Assembly (NCBI GenBank): GCA_015662785.1
Contig: DQTM01000053.1
Location: forward strand, 1 to 6,607
DNA: 6,607 nucleotides
Source of the DNA: Sulfurospirillum arcachonense
GTDB lineage: Bacteria > Campylobacterota > Campylobacteria > Campylobacterales > Sulfurospirillaceae
Direction of reading: 5' to 3'
Below are positions 1 to 6,393 of the stretch, piece by piece. How positions within the stretch are numbered: position 1 is the first letter of the stretch; each line of letters begins with the position of its first letter. The notes beneath the pieces are model-generated. The model was not told the DNA's origin. It made no database searches and saw only the letters and a program-made list of their open reading frames with translations. Made by a program: the position numbers and the translations under genes.

Positions 1-12
1 ATAGCTAGCTAT
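1..12. repeat. 12-bp perfect palindrome at the window edge
   Basis: ATAGCTAGCTAT reads the same on both strands. It sits at the very left edge, so any larger repeat to which it belongs cannot be seen. It lies downstream of the truncated periplasmic-binding-protein gene and could be part of a junction or a regulatory site. Nothing else supports a function. Confidence 0.25.
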
Positions 13-49
13 GCTTGAGAACATCTGCCTCAATAGTGAACAAAATAGA

Positions 50-65
50 GACGCTGTTAAGCGTC
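50..65 (-). terminator. Small hairpin downstream of the broken binding-protein gene
   Basis: A perfect 6-bp stem (GACGCT / AGCGTC) closes a 4-base loop. It begins 8 bases past the TAG stop of the leftward gene ending at 74. On the minus strand the stem is followed by TCTATTTTGTT, which is T-rich but not a clean T tract. It is therefore a plausible but weak intrinsic terminator for that gene. Confidence 0.35.
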
Positions 66-73
66 AATTTGGT

Positions 74-854
74 CTAGGATGGGTATAGACCTTTTTCTAT
101 CAAAATCTGAGAAGAGGTTCTTGCTAAAGCTGAGTTAGCACCCCAAATACCTGCTACTTGGCATTTTAGATAACGAGATAAGAGTCGAGGTAATGCAAAT
201 TCAACATACTTGGGAGTCCAATCTGTGGCTATTGACTGGATGATTCTTACCTCCGGATATTTTTTAAGAACATCATTAAGTCCTCTAACTCTTTCTGAGC
301 TAAATGAAGTTTTTCGTACACCTTCAAAAGCAAAAAAGTTGATATAACCATTGATATCTTGAAGTTTTTGTTTTATAGCTTTTGTAACCATATGTTCTGC
401 TGTAAGATAACCTGCCATATAGTCATCTATAGCTATTTTACCTATATAATTTGAGTATTTTTCTCTTGGTTCTCCTATAATTTCTAACTCTTCTTTAGTT
501 AGGTCACCATATAAAAAAAACTTTTATACCACTACTAGACAACGCAGGGATAGATCTTGATGCTATCAGTTTCTCTCCAACAACGATGACATAATCAGGT
601 TTGTTTTTACGTTTTGCTATTTCTTTAGCAATCTCTACGGCTTTTATGTGGTTTCTGTTGGTGTATATGATTTCCAAATCAACGTTCAAGTCTTTGGCAG
701 CAGCTTTTGCAAGACGATGGATATTGTTCCAAAATATTTCAGTTTGAGTAGCAACTGAAATGAAAATGACTTTTTCTCTTGTGTGGCTTGAAGCATATAA
801 TATAGAAGTATTGAATAAAATAATTAGTAAAACGAGTATAAATTTTTTAAACAT
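74..854 (-). pseudogene. Periplasmic sugar-binding-type protein, frameshifted and C-terminally truncated
   Basis: This is a type 1 periplasmic binding protein (Peripla_BP_4-like, related to ribose-binding and LuxP-like proteins), which would bind a small ligand for an ABC transporter or a sensor kinase. The first half (854 down to 504) starts with a signal peptide: two Lys, a hydrophobic stretch, and a probable cleavage site after LYA (residue 21). It then has the first Rossmann strand, VIFISVATQTEIFWNN. That frame stops at 504-506, directly after a run of eight T (as read on the gene's strand; A8 on the plus strand at about 513-520). Reading the run as seven T continues without a stop through VFLYGDLTKEELE and IAIDDYMAGYLTAEHM, joining the second half (GIWGANSALA, typical of the family) to a TAG at 74-76. 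The repaired product would be about 259 residues. The family usually has about 290-350, and the last C-terminal strands after KGLYPS are absent. The start at 854 has only a weak upstream AAAG-type ribosome site. The alternatives are a true pseudogene, a slippage-controlled gene, or a homopolymer sequencing error. The truncation is independent of the frameshift. Confidence 0.8.
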
Positions 855-987
855 TTATGCTACTTTCTAAACTTAATACAAGAGTGTACTAGCTTCTAAT
901 TTAAATTATTATAAGCTATTTCTATGATTTATCAAGTATTAACACCAAATTTAGTAAAATCTGCTTATATTACATGTAGGGATTTTT

Positions 988-1902
988 ATGCTAAAAGACA
1001 AGATGAATTCTAAAAAAGATATTCTTTTTTATGGATTAACGCCGCCAAAAGCAAAACATACTAAAAAAGAGATAGAAGCTATTGCTGCAATTCAGATTGC
1101 TAGACTTAAAGATTTAGATATAGATGGGCTTGTACTTTATGACATACAAGATGAATCTGACAGAACTGATGATAAACGTCCATTTCCTTTTATGGATACA
1201 ATTGAGCCTTGTACTTATGCTAGAGACTATCTTGAAGTGATGGATTTTCCTATCATTGCTTATAGGGCAGTTGGCAAGTATACTAAAGAGCAGTTCACAT
1301 CTTGGCTTCAAAATATACGCCGTAAAGACTCTTACTCAGTTTTTGTAGGAGCTGCGAGTGTTGAAACTAAAGTAAACATTGGTATGAGAGAGGCTTATAA
1401 ACTAAAAACTGAGTTTAACAAAGACTTGACCATAGGTGGAATCATGATACCAGAGCGTCACACAACTCATGGCAATGAACACTTAAAGGTTTTTGCTAAA
1501 ATTGAGGCTGGTTGTAAGTTTTTTGTGTCTCAGTGTGTTTATGACCTTATGGGTGCGAAGAGATTTTTGGATGATTATGTTGCTTATGGTAGAGAACATA
1601 ACATACCTCTAGTTCCTATTATCCTTACTATCACTCCTTGTGGCTCTTCTAAAACACTTGATTTTATGAAGTGGTTGGGCATAAACATACCTCCACACTT
1701 AGAAGAGAGACTAAAAAACTCTGAAAATATCTTGGAAGACTCTGTAAAACTGAGTCGTGATATATTTGAAATTCTATACTTTTATGGTAAAGGAAAAGGT
1801 ATACCAATTGGCTGTAATGTAGAGAGTGTAGCTATCAGAAAAGATGAAATTGATGCCTCTATAGAGCTACTTCACGATATTCAAAAGATTATGGAACGCT
1901 GA
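988..1902 (+). CDS. Divergent methylenetetrahydrofolate reductase (MetF)-family protein
   Basis: A 304-residue TIM-barrel protein of the MTHFR family. True MetF (about 296 residues in E. coli) reduces 5,10-methylene-THF to 5-methyl-THF with FAD in the cytoplasm. Family marks seen: TPPK near residue 18, the strand DGLVLYDIQDE, IPERH at 154-158, then HLKVFAKIEAGCKFFVSQCVYD from 165, where Q182 fits the folate-binding Gln of MetF. A C-terminal PLVPIILTITP...GINIPPHLEERL block follows. By eye, the catalytic Glu of the EFFPP motif is replaced (FYGLTPP) and the RGD flavin-site Asp segment reads VGAAS. It may therefore not be a classical reductase. ATG 988 has an AGGGA ribosome site 5 bases upstream; ATG 1003 lacks one. 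The stop is 1 base before the radical SAM gene, so the two are likely translationally coupled. A weak TATATT at 966-971 could be the -10 of the operon. It could be an MTHFR homologue with a different substrate or partner. The fold is fairly sure and the reaction is not. Confidence 0.82.
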   Translation: MLKDKMNSKKDILFYGLTPPKAKHTKKEIEAIAAIQIARLKDLDIDGLVLYDIQDESDRTDDKRPFPFMDTIEPCTYARDYLEVMDFPIIAYRAVGKYTKEQFTSWLQNIRRKDSYSVFVGAASVETKVNIGMREAYKLKTEFNKDLTIGGIMIPERHTTHGNEHLKVFAKIEAGCKFFVSQCVYDLMGAKRFLDDYVAYGREHNIPLVPIILTITPCGSSKTLDFMKWLGINIPPHLEERLKNSENILEDSVKLSRDIFEILYFYGKGKGIPIGCNVESVAIRKDEIDASIELLHDIQKIMER

Positions 1903-1903
1903 T

Positions 1904-3415
1904 TTGCATGATATTGTACTGTGCACATTTAATGCACGATATACTCACACTTCGATTGGTTTAAGATACCTCTATGCAAATTTAAAAGAGCTTCGTGACG
2001 ATGCTGTTATAAAAGAGTTTGTTATAAACTCACAAGTAGCAGATGCTATTGAAACTGTTTTGAAAGAAAACCCAAAAGTTGTTGGAGTTGGAGCGTATAT
2101 TTGGAATGCAAACGAAGTAGGGGAGTTCATTGAAGTTCTCAAAAAAATTGCACCTCATATAATCATAGTTGCGGGTGGTCCAGAAGCTAGTTACTTTCCT
2201 CATAGAGTTGATTTTAGCAAAGCAGATTACTTTGTTCAAGGTGAGGGAGATGTGGCTTTTTATGAGCTTTGTCGAAACATATTTGATGGAAACCCTCCAC
2301 AAAAAAAGATAATCAAAGCCGAAATAGTAGATTTGAGTAAGATTGAACTACCTTATGCTTACTATACGGACAATGACGTTGCCAATAGACAGTGTTATGT
2401 TGAAGCAAGTCGTGGGTGTCCTTACTCTTGTGAGTTTTGTCTTTCATCATTAGATAAAAAAGTTAGAAAAATAGAAACGAAACGATTTTTAAAAGAGATG
2501 TCTATACTTTGGGATAGAGGAGTGCGTAGTTTTAAGTTCATAGATAGAACTTTTAACCAAGGCATAGGAACTGCAAACAAACTTATGGATTTTTTCCTCT
2601 CAAAAGAACCGCCATATTTCATACATTTTGAAGTCATTCCTGATAACTTTCCAAATTCTATAAAACAACGCATAAAAGAGTTTCCACCAGCATCATTGCA
2701 ACTAGAAGTTGGTATACAGACACTTGACCCCCAAATATCGCAAAATATATATAGAAAACTAAATATTGAGAAGATAAGAAAAAATCTAGAGTTTTTAGAA
2801 AATGAGACAAAAGCTCACTTACATGTAGACCTTATTGTGGGTTTACCAGGGGAGAGTTTAGAGCAGTTTGGGAAAAACCTTGATTTACTTTACAGTATGA
2901 CAAAGTGTGAAATACAACTTGGAATTCTTAAAAAACTTTCAGGAACTACGCTAAATCGTCACGATGAGATACATGGTATGGTTTATAGCGATAAACCTCC
3001 TTATGACATACTACAAAACACTCTAATACCATTTGATATGATGCAAAAGATGAAACGGTTTACTCGTTTTTGGGATATGGTTTACAACAGCGGAAACTTC
3101 AAAAAATCTGTTACTTATCTCTTTGGTGAAGGGAAAGTTTATGATGGCTTTTTTGCATTTTCCCAGTGGATATACTCTCAAACTCAATCAACTTGGCAGA
3201 TTTCACTAGACCGTCTTGCTCATCTTGTTTATAGATACGTTACTGAAGTCTTACATGTAGACGAAGAAGAGTTTAAAGAAGTAATGACACAAGACGTTAT
3301 GGTCGTACGTGGAAGAAAATTACCTAAGTTTTTAAGAGTTGAAATTGAGAATAAAAAAACAAGAAAAGAAGAGGCTAAAATCTTTAACAAAAGACAGTTA
3401 AAACACTCTTCTTAG
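1904..3415 (+). CDS. B12-binding-domain radical SAM protein with DUF4080-like C-terminus
   Basis: A 503-residue cytoplasmic iron-sulfur enzyme. Residues 1 to about 130 form a cobalamin-binding-type Rossmann domain (IVLCTFNARYTHTSIGLRYL, VVGVGAYIWNA, AGGPEAS at 90-96, GEGD at 113-116). The DxHxxG motif for the lower B12 ligand is not visible, as in many members. The radical SAM core follows with CPYSCEFC, Cys 172, 176 and 179 holding the [4Fe-4S] cluster, and a later DLIVGLPGES strand. The remaining 170 or so residues resemble the DUF4080 tail of this subfamily. The start must be TTG at 1904: the domain begins at once after it, the first in-frame ATG is near residue 199, and GGA at 1893-1895 inside the previous gene can serve as ribosome site. 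The ATG at 1908 is out of frame. The substrate is unknown. B12-radical SAM enzymes often methylate unreactive carbons, but others do radical rearrangements. Position in the operon suggests work with the MetF-like protein and the ferredoxin. Confidence 0.9.
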   Translation: MHDIVLCTFNARYTHTSIGLRYLYANLKELRDDAVIKEFVINSQVADAIETVLKENPKVVGVGAYIWNANEVGEFIEVLKKIAPHIIIVAGGPEASYFPHRVDFSKADYFVQGEGDVAFYELCRNIFDGNPPQKKIIKAEIVDLSKIELPYAYYTDNDVANRQCYVEASRGCPYSCEFCLSSLDKKVRKIETKRFLKEMSILWDRGVRSFKFIDRTFNQGIGTANKLMDFFLSKEPPYFIHFEVIPDNFPNSIKQRIKEFPPASLQLEVGIQTLDPQISQNIYRKLNIEKIRKNLEFLENETKAHLHVDLIVGLPGESLEQFGKNLDLLYSMTKCEIQLGILKKLSGTTLNRHDEIHGMVYSDKPPYDILQNTLIPFDMMQKMKRFTRFWDMVYNSGNFKKSVTYLFGEGKVYDGFFAFSQWIYSQTQSTWQISLDRLAHLVYRYVTEVLHVDEEEFKEVMTQDVMVVRGRKLPKFLRVEIENKKTRKEEAKIFNKRQLKHSS

Positions 3416-3463
3416 TTATTACTAGCTACCACTAAGTAAGCTTAAGATTTCACTATCGATTAG

Positions 3464-3769
3464 TTTAATGATGAACATTGTATTTGGTGTGACAAGTGCG
3501 AAAAAGTTTGCCCACCAAATGCTATCATATTTAAACAGTTTGAAGATGGTCATAAAGTTTATAACTATAACCCATATCTATGTATTTACTGCGGTGATTG
3601 TATTCGTGCTTGCCCTAAGAGTGGTGATGCTCTTTGGCAAAGTGAAAAAAAAGGAGTACCTTCTACATGTAAAGATGCTCCTAACAATAACTGGTTTATT
3701 TGGGAGAAAGAAGCAAAAGAAGGACGAGAAAATTATAAAAAAATTAAAAAATCTAAAAAAAGTGTATAA
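3464..3769 (+). pseudogene. Two-cluster [4Fe-4S] ferredoxin frame lacking a start codon
   Basis: This frame encodes a bacterial-type 2[4Fe-4S] ferredoxin of about 100 residues. The first cluster motif, CIWCDKCEKVCPPNAI, has Cys codons at 3479, 3488, 3497 and 3509. The second, CIYCGDCIRACPKSGDAL, has them at 3581, 3590, 3599 and 3611. A Lys-rich tail ends at TAA 3767. These eight spaced Cys with two CP ends cannot be chance. Yet the frame opens directly after TAG 3461-3463 (FNDEHCIWC), with no ATG, GTG or TTG before the first cluster Cys. The two nearby ATGs (3468, 3471) are in another frame, and starting there gives a meaningless 105-residue protein. No AGGA-type ribosome site is visible. A one-base insertion or two-base deletion near 3470 would restore ATG to the Cys frame. 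Either the 5' end was lost or a small indel is present (mutation or sequencing error). It sits between the radical SAM gene and the DUF445 gene, same strand, and would be an electron carrier for them. Confidence 0.8.
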
Positions 3770-3793
3770 TTACACAAAAATTTAGGATTTTTA

Positions 3794-4498
3794 ATGAATA
3801 AAAGTTTAATAACAGATTTAATTAGTCTTGCTTTGATAGCTATCTCATTTGTAGTAGTTGAACCTTTTGCAAATGCAATTTTGTTTACAGGATTATTTGC
3901 ACTCTCAGGTGCTCTTACAAATCAGATAGCAATTCATATGTTGTTTGAAAAAGTTCCTTTTCTGTATGGAAGTGGTGTAATACTTCTTCGTTTCGAAGCA
4001 TTTAAAACTTCTATAAAAGAGTTGATGATGAATCAGTTTTTTACAAAAGAGCAGTTGAATGACTTTTTTGCACAAGAAGAAAAGAAAATAGACTTAACCC
4101 CAGTCATTCAAAATGCAGATTTTTCTCCGGCTTATGATGCTTTAACAAAAACAGTTATGGAATCACAGTTTGGTAGTATGCTTGGTATGTTTGGTGGAGA
4201 AAAAGCACTTGAAACTATGAGAGAACCTTTTACGAACAAACTAAAAGTTGCAGTCATTACTATAGCAAACAGTGATTCATTTAATGACCAAATCAAAATA
4301 CACTTAAAAGATTCATCACTTAGTGATGATATGCTCGCTTCTATAGAAACAGTAATTGATGCAAGACTTGAAGAGTTGACACCAGTTATGGTTAAAGAAA
4401 TAGTTCAAACTTTCATGAAAGAACACTTAGGTTGGCTCGTAGTTTGGGGTGGTTTCTTTGGTGGACTGATTGGTTTAGCTGGTTCATTTGTTCTATGA
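3794..4498 (+). CDS. DUF445 family membrane protein
   Basis: A 234-residue protein with membrane segments at both ends: residues about 8-22 and 26-50 (FVVVEPFANAILFTGLFALS then GALTNQIAIHMLF) and 213-234 (WLVVWGGFFGGLIGLAGSFVL). The GALTNQIAIHMLF block is the DUF445 hallmark (usually GALTNWLAIKMLF). Next come LRFEAFKTSIKELMMNQFF and a soluble, charged middle of about 140 residues, probably helical. The family has no established biochemical role; it is an inner-membrane protein. ATG 3794 is preceded by AGGA at 3784-3787 with 6-base spacing. It begins 24 bases after the ferredoxin stop with no terminator between, so it is probably transcribed with the upstream genes. No clear terminator follows; the AAAGCTTT palindrome after the stop is too weak. 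Confidence 0.85.
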   Translation: MNKSLITDLISLALIAISFVVVEPFANAILFTGLFALSGALTNQIAIHMLFEKVPFLYGSGVILLRFEAFKTSIKELMMNQFFTKEQLNDFFAQEEKKIDLTPVIQNADFSPAYDALTKTVMESQFGSMLGMFGGEKALETMREPFTNKLKVAVITIANSDSFNDQIKIHLKDSSLSDDMLASIETVIDARLEELTPVMVKEIVQTFMKEHLGWLVVWGGFFGGLIGLAGSFVL

Positions 4499-4653
4499 GC
4501 CTTATTTAAAAGCTTTAATATATGAAGTCTCGAAATATTACAACATTATTTTACAACAAATGGTTTCAAATTAGCTAAATACTGATTAAACTCTTTAATT
4601 ATCTATTTTTTAACAATATATTTGAATCTATGCACTTAATAAAATAATAGTTA

Positions 4654-4667
4654 CAATAATATTATTG
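4654..4667. promoter_or_regulatory. Perfect 14-bp palindrome overlapping the abiE -35 box
   Basis: CAATAATATTATTG is identical on both strands, centred at 4660/4661. Its last three bases are the first bases of the TTGACA box. AbiEi antitoxins of other bacteria bind inverted repeats in their own promoter, so this is a candidate second operator. The surrounding DNA is very AT-rich, so chance palindromes are common. Confidence is lower than for the -10 palindrome. Confidence 0.4.
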
Positions 4668-4693
4668 ACATTTATATATTAATTCAGTATAAT
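4665..4693 (+). promoter_or_regulatory. Consensus sigma-70-type promoter of the abiE operon
   Basis: TTGACA (4665-4670) and TATAAT (4688-4693) are both perfect consensus hexamers, separated by exactly 17 bases. The expected transcription start is near 4700, giving a leader of about 28 bases before the antitoxin ATG at 4728. The AGGAG ribosome site (4717-4721) lies in that leader. Such a strong unassisted promoter fits a toxin-antitoxin operon held down by its own antitoxin. Confidence 0.82.
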
Positions 4694-4709
4694 TAATTAA
4701 TAATACTGA
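4684..4709. promoter_or_regulatory. 26-bp near-perfect palindrome covering the abiE -10 box, probable antitoxin operator
   Basis: The outer arms TCAGTAT (4684-4690) and ATACTGA (4703-4709) are exact inverted repeats. Folded about 4696/4697, 12 of 13 positions pair; the only break is 4691 against 4702. It covers the whole TATAAT and the probable transcription start, so a bound protein would block RNA polymerase. The likely ligand is the winged-helix antitoxin encoded just downstream. That is inferred from AbiEi autoregulation in other bacteria. Confidence 0.6.
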
Positions 4710-4727
4710 TAAATAAAGGAGTAAAAG

Positions 4728-5342
4728 ATGACTAAGCCAATTACAAAAAGAGTTAAATCTAGCATATCTAAGCTATCTGATGGCATTGCTTTTGCTTCTA
4801 ATAGCTTTAGACTTGTCAATGCCAATATTAATAGTATTGAAAAAGAGTTAAGTAGATTAAATGCTGATGGAACAATTAAAAGATTTAGAAAAGGAATATA
4901 CTATAAACCAAAACGAAGTTCATTATTTGGAGAAATATTACCTAGTCCAACATCTATAGCACACGCAATAGCTAAACTTAATGATGCACATATAGTTCCT
5001 GATGGTTCTATGGCTCTTAATATGTTAGGTCTATCAGACCAAGTACCTATGAAATATATATATCTAAATGATAAATTACATAAAAGTGAGTTTGTAGGAA
5101 AAGTAGAAATTGTATTTAAAAGAATTAATGCTAAAAAACTAACAGCATATAATAAAAAAGCAGGTTTAGTTTTAAGTGCAATGGAGTATTTAGGTCGTAA
5201 TGCCTTTGATGATAAGGACTTAATAAAAGACTTTGCTACTAAGTTAGGACTAACTGATATTAAAGATTTAGAAAAGGCTTCAAAAGGTTATCCCGCATGG
5301 ACACAAACGAGAGTAAAGGAAATTATAAATGAAATATATTAA
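4728..5342 (+). CDS. AbiEi-like / DUF6088 antitoxin and transcriptional autorepressor
   Basis: A 204-residue cytoplasmic protein. Residues about 8-60 form a winged helix-turn-helix: AFASNSFRLVNANINSIEKE, then LSRLNADGTIKRFRKGIYYKP (recognition helix region and wing). The middle carries the DUF6088/AbiEi hallmarks LFGEILPS (66-73), VPDGSMALNMLGLSDQVP (90-107) and KYIYLND. The C-terminal part is helical and would neutralise the toxin. In AbiE systems the two parts separately repress the operon and counteract the toxin. ATG 4728 follows AGGAG with 6-base spacing and a perfect consensus promoter. The last 14 bases overlap the toxin gene, the usual antitoxin-first order. Codons are richer in A and T than in the MetF/radical SAM genes, in keeping with an acquired cassette. 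Family assignment is from recognised motifs. Confidence 0.85.
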   Translation: MTKPITKRVKSSISKLSDGIAFASNSFRLVNANINSIEKELSRLNADGTIKRFRKGIYYKPKRSSLFGEILPSPTSIAHAIAKLNDAHIVPDGSMALNMLGLSDQVPMKYIYLNDKLHKSEFVGKVEIVFKRINAKKLTAYNKKAGLVLSAMEYLGRNAFDDKDLIKDFATKLGLTDIKDLEKASKGYPAWTQTRVKEIINEIY

Positions 5343-6384
5343 AGAGTTTTTATCATTATCTCTTGATGAACAACAAGCTGCATTAAGTCATGTTGCAACT
5401 CAAAAAGGATTACCACTTATTGTCGTTGAAAAAGACTTATGGGTAACAATTGTATTACATATTTTATTTGGTGAGAATGGTTCTAAAGGTATCTTATTTA
5501 AGGGTGGAACATCTTTATCTAAAGGCTTTGATTTAATAGATAGATTTTCAGAAGATATTGATGTCTCATACTCTATTGATACATTAAAAGAACACTATGG
5601 TGAGTTTGAGAATCCTTGGAATTATTTTGACGCTATTAATAGTGACGACAAATGGTCTAATAAAAAGCTTGAAAGAGAACTATCTAATTTAAAAGATATA
5701 GGACAGCAATATACAGATGAAATTTTATTAAAGATTGTAGAAGATGAGATAAGTAAGATTATTAATTTACCTTTTAAAATAATATCTCAAGGAGAAATGA
5801 CACTATATATTCATTATCCAAAATTATTAGATAATAGTGAATATGGTGGATATATAGAGCCAATGATTAAAGTTGAAGCTGGTGTAAGATCTGCTAGAGT
5901 ACCAACTATTACAAAAAGTATCGATAGCTTTTTTGAACAAGTATTAGAAAAAAGTGATCCTATAGAAGTTAATATACTTCGTCCAGATAGGACATTTTGG
6001 GAAAAGGCTACAATTTTACATGCTGAAAATTCTAGAAATGAACCATCAAGAATAGAAAAAAGAAATCATATGAGTAGACATATTTATGATTTAGTAAAAC
6101 TATATAATAGTGAATATGGGAAAATGGCTCTTAATAATTTAGATTTATTATTAAATGTTGTACAGCATAAATCTACTTTTTACAAAGATAATAGAGCAGA
6201 TTATCTAAAGGCAACACCAGAATCTATAAAAATTGTTCCCACAGATAAATTAAATAGTAGCTTTAAAGTAGATTATGAAGATATGTCAAAAAGTATGATA
6301 ATTGGAAATCCTCCTACATATGAAGAGTTGATAGAAAAGCTTGAACAAATTGAAGATGTATTAAGAAATTATAATAAACTTTAG
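5329..6384 (+). CDS. AbiEii/AbiGii-type nucleotidyltransferase toxin
   Basis: A 351-residue toxin of the DNA-polymerase-beta-like nucleotidyltransferase superfamily (COG2253-like). Motifs in order: EKD at 34-36; KGGTSLSKGFDLIDRFSEDID from 58 to 78, with GGTSLSK binding nucleotide and D76 and D78 as the metal-binding aspartates; IKVEAG with K181 and E183; WEKATILH with E225, K226 and H231; and RNHMSRHIYDLVKL with R250, H251 and D254. All the catalytic motifs are present and the length is normal, so it looks active. Relatives bind GTP (AbiEii) or add nucleotides to tRNA 3' ends (mycobacterial MenT), halting translation and giving phage abortive infection. The substrate here is unknown. ATG 5329 has AAAGGA (5315-5320) 8 bases upstream inside the antitoxin gene and overlaps that gene by 14 bases, so translation is coupled. 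Confidence 0.9.
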   Translation: MKYIKEFLSLSLDEQQAALSHVATQKGLPLIVVEKDLWVTIVLHILFGENGSKGILFKGGTSLSKGFDLIDRFSEDIDVSYSIDTLKEHYGEFENPWNYFDAINSDDKWSNKKLERELSNLKDIGQQYTDEILLKIVEDEISKIINLPFKIISQGEMTLYIHYPKLLDNSEYGGYIEPMIKVEAGVRSARVPTITKSIDSFFEQVLEKSDPIEVNILRPDRTFWEKATILHAENSRNEPSRIEKRNHMSRHIYDLVKLYNSEYGKMALNNLDLLLNVVQHKSTFYKDNRADYLKATPESIKIVPTDKLNSSFKVDYEDMSKSMIIGNPPTYEELIEKLEQIEDVLRNYNKL

Positions 6385-6393
6385 AAATTATAA
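6364..6393 (+). repeat. 11-bp direct repeat across the toxin stop codon
   Basis: AGAAATTATAA occurs at 6364-6374 and again at 6383-6393, a 19-base period. The first copy encodes the last residues of the toxin and the second spans its TAG stop. It may be a small slippage duplication that fixed the present C-terminus. It is AT-rich and may carry no function. Confidence 0.5.

Noticed and set aside
56..62. GTTAAGC resembling an integron attC core (GTTRRRY)
   Set aside because: No partner core site at a suitable distance and no other cassette features; the motif is explained by the hairpin loop and arm.
11..88. Short plus-strand ORF of 25 codons from ATG 11
   Set aside because: Too short, no ribosome site, and it overlaps the end of the leftward pseudogene and the hairpin.
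890..918. TAGCTT/AAGCTA inverted repeat and a TAATTTAAATTA palindrome in the divergent gap
   Set aside because: Short arms, not concentric, in AT-rich DNA; not enough to claim an operator.
1114..1311. Minus-strand ORF inside the MetF-like gene
   Set aside because: It lies wholly within a well-supported gene on the other strand, with no family motif and no ribosome site.
2030..2302. Minus-strand ORF inside the radical SAM gene
   Set aside because: Shadow of the B12-binding domain coding sequence; no recognisable protein features.
2422..2673. Second minus-strand ORF inside the radical SAM gene
   Set aside because: Shadow of the radical SAM core; no independent support.
3411..3436. CTTAGT/ACTAAG inverted repeat after the radical SAM stop
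   Set aside because: A 6-bp stem with a 14-base loop and no T tract; too weak for a terminator.
3468..3785. A 105-residue plus-strand ORF beginning MMNIVFGV
   Set aside because: It is the out-of-frame reading of the ferredoxin; its hydrophobic look comes from the shifted Cys-rich sequence.
4499..4650. Search for a tRNA, attachment site or mobile-element end to the left of the abiE cassette
   Set aside because: No cloverleaf, no long direct repeat with the right flank, no transposase trace; only low-complexity AT matches.
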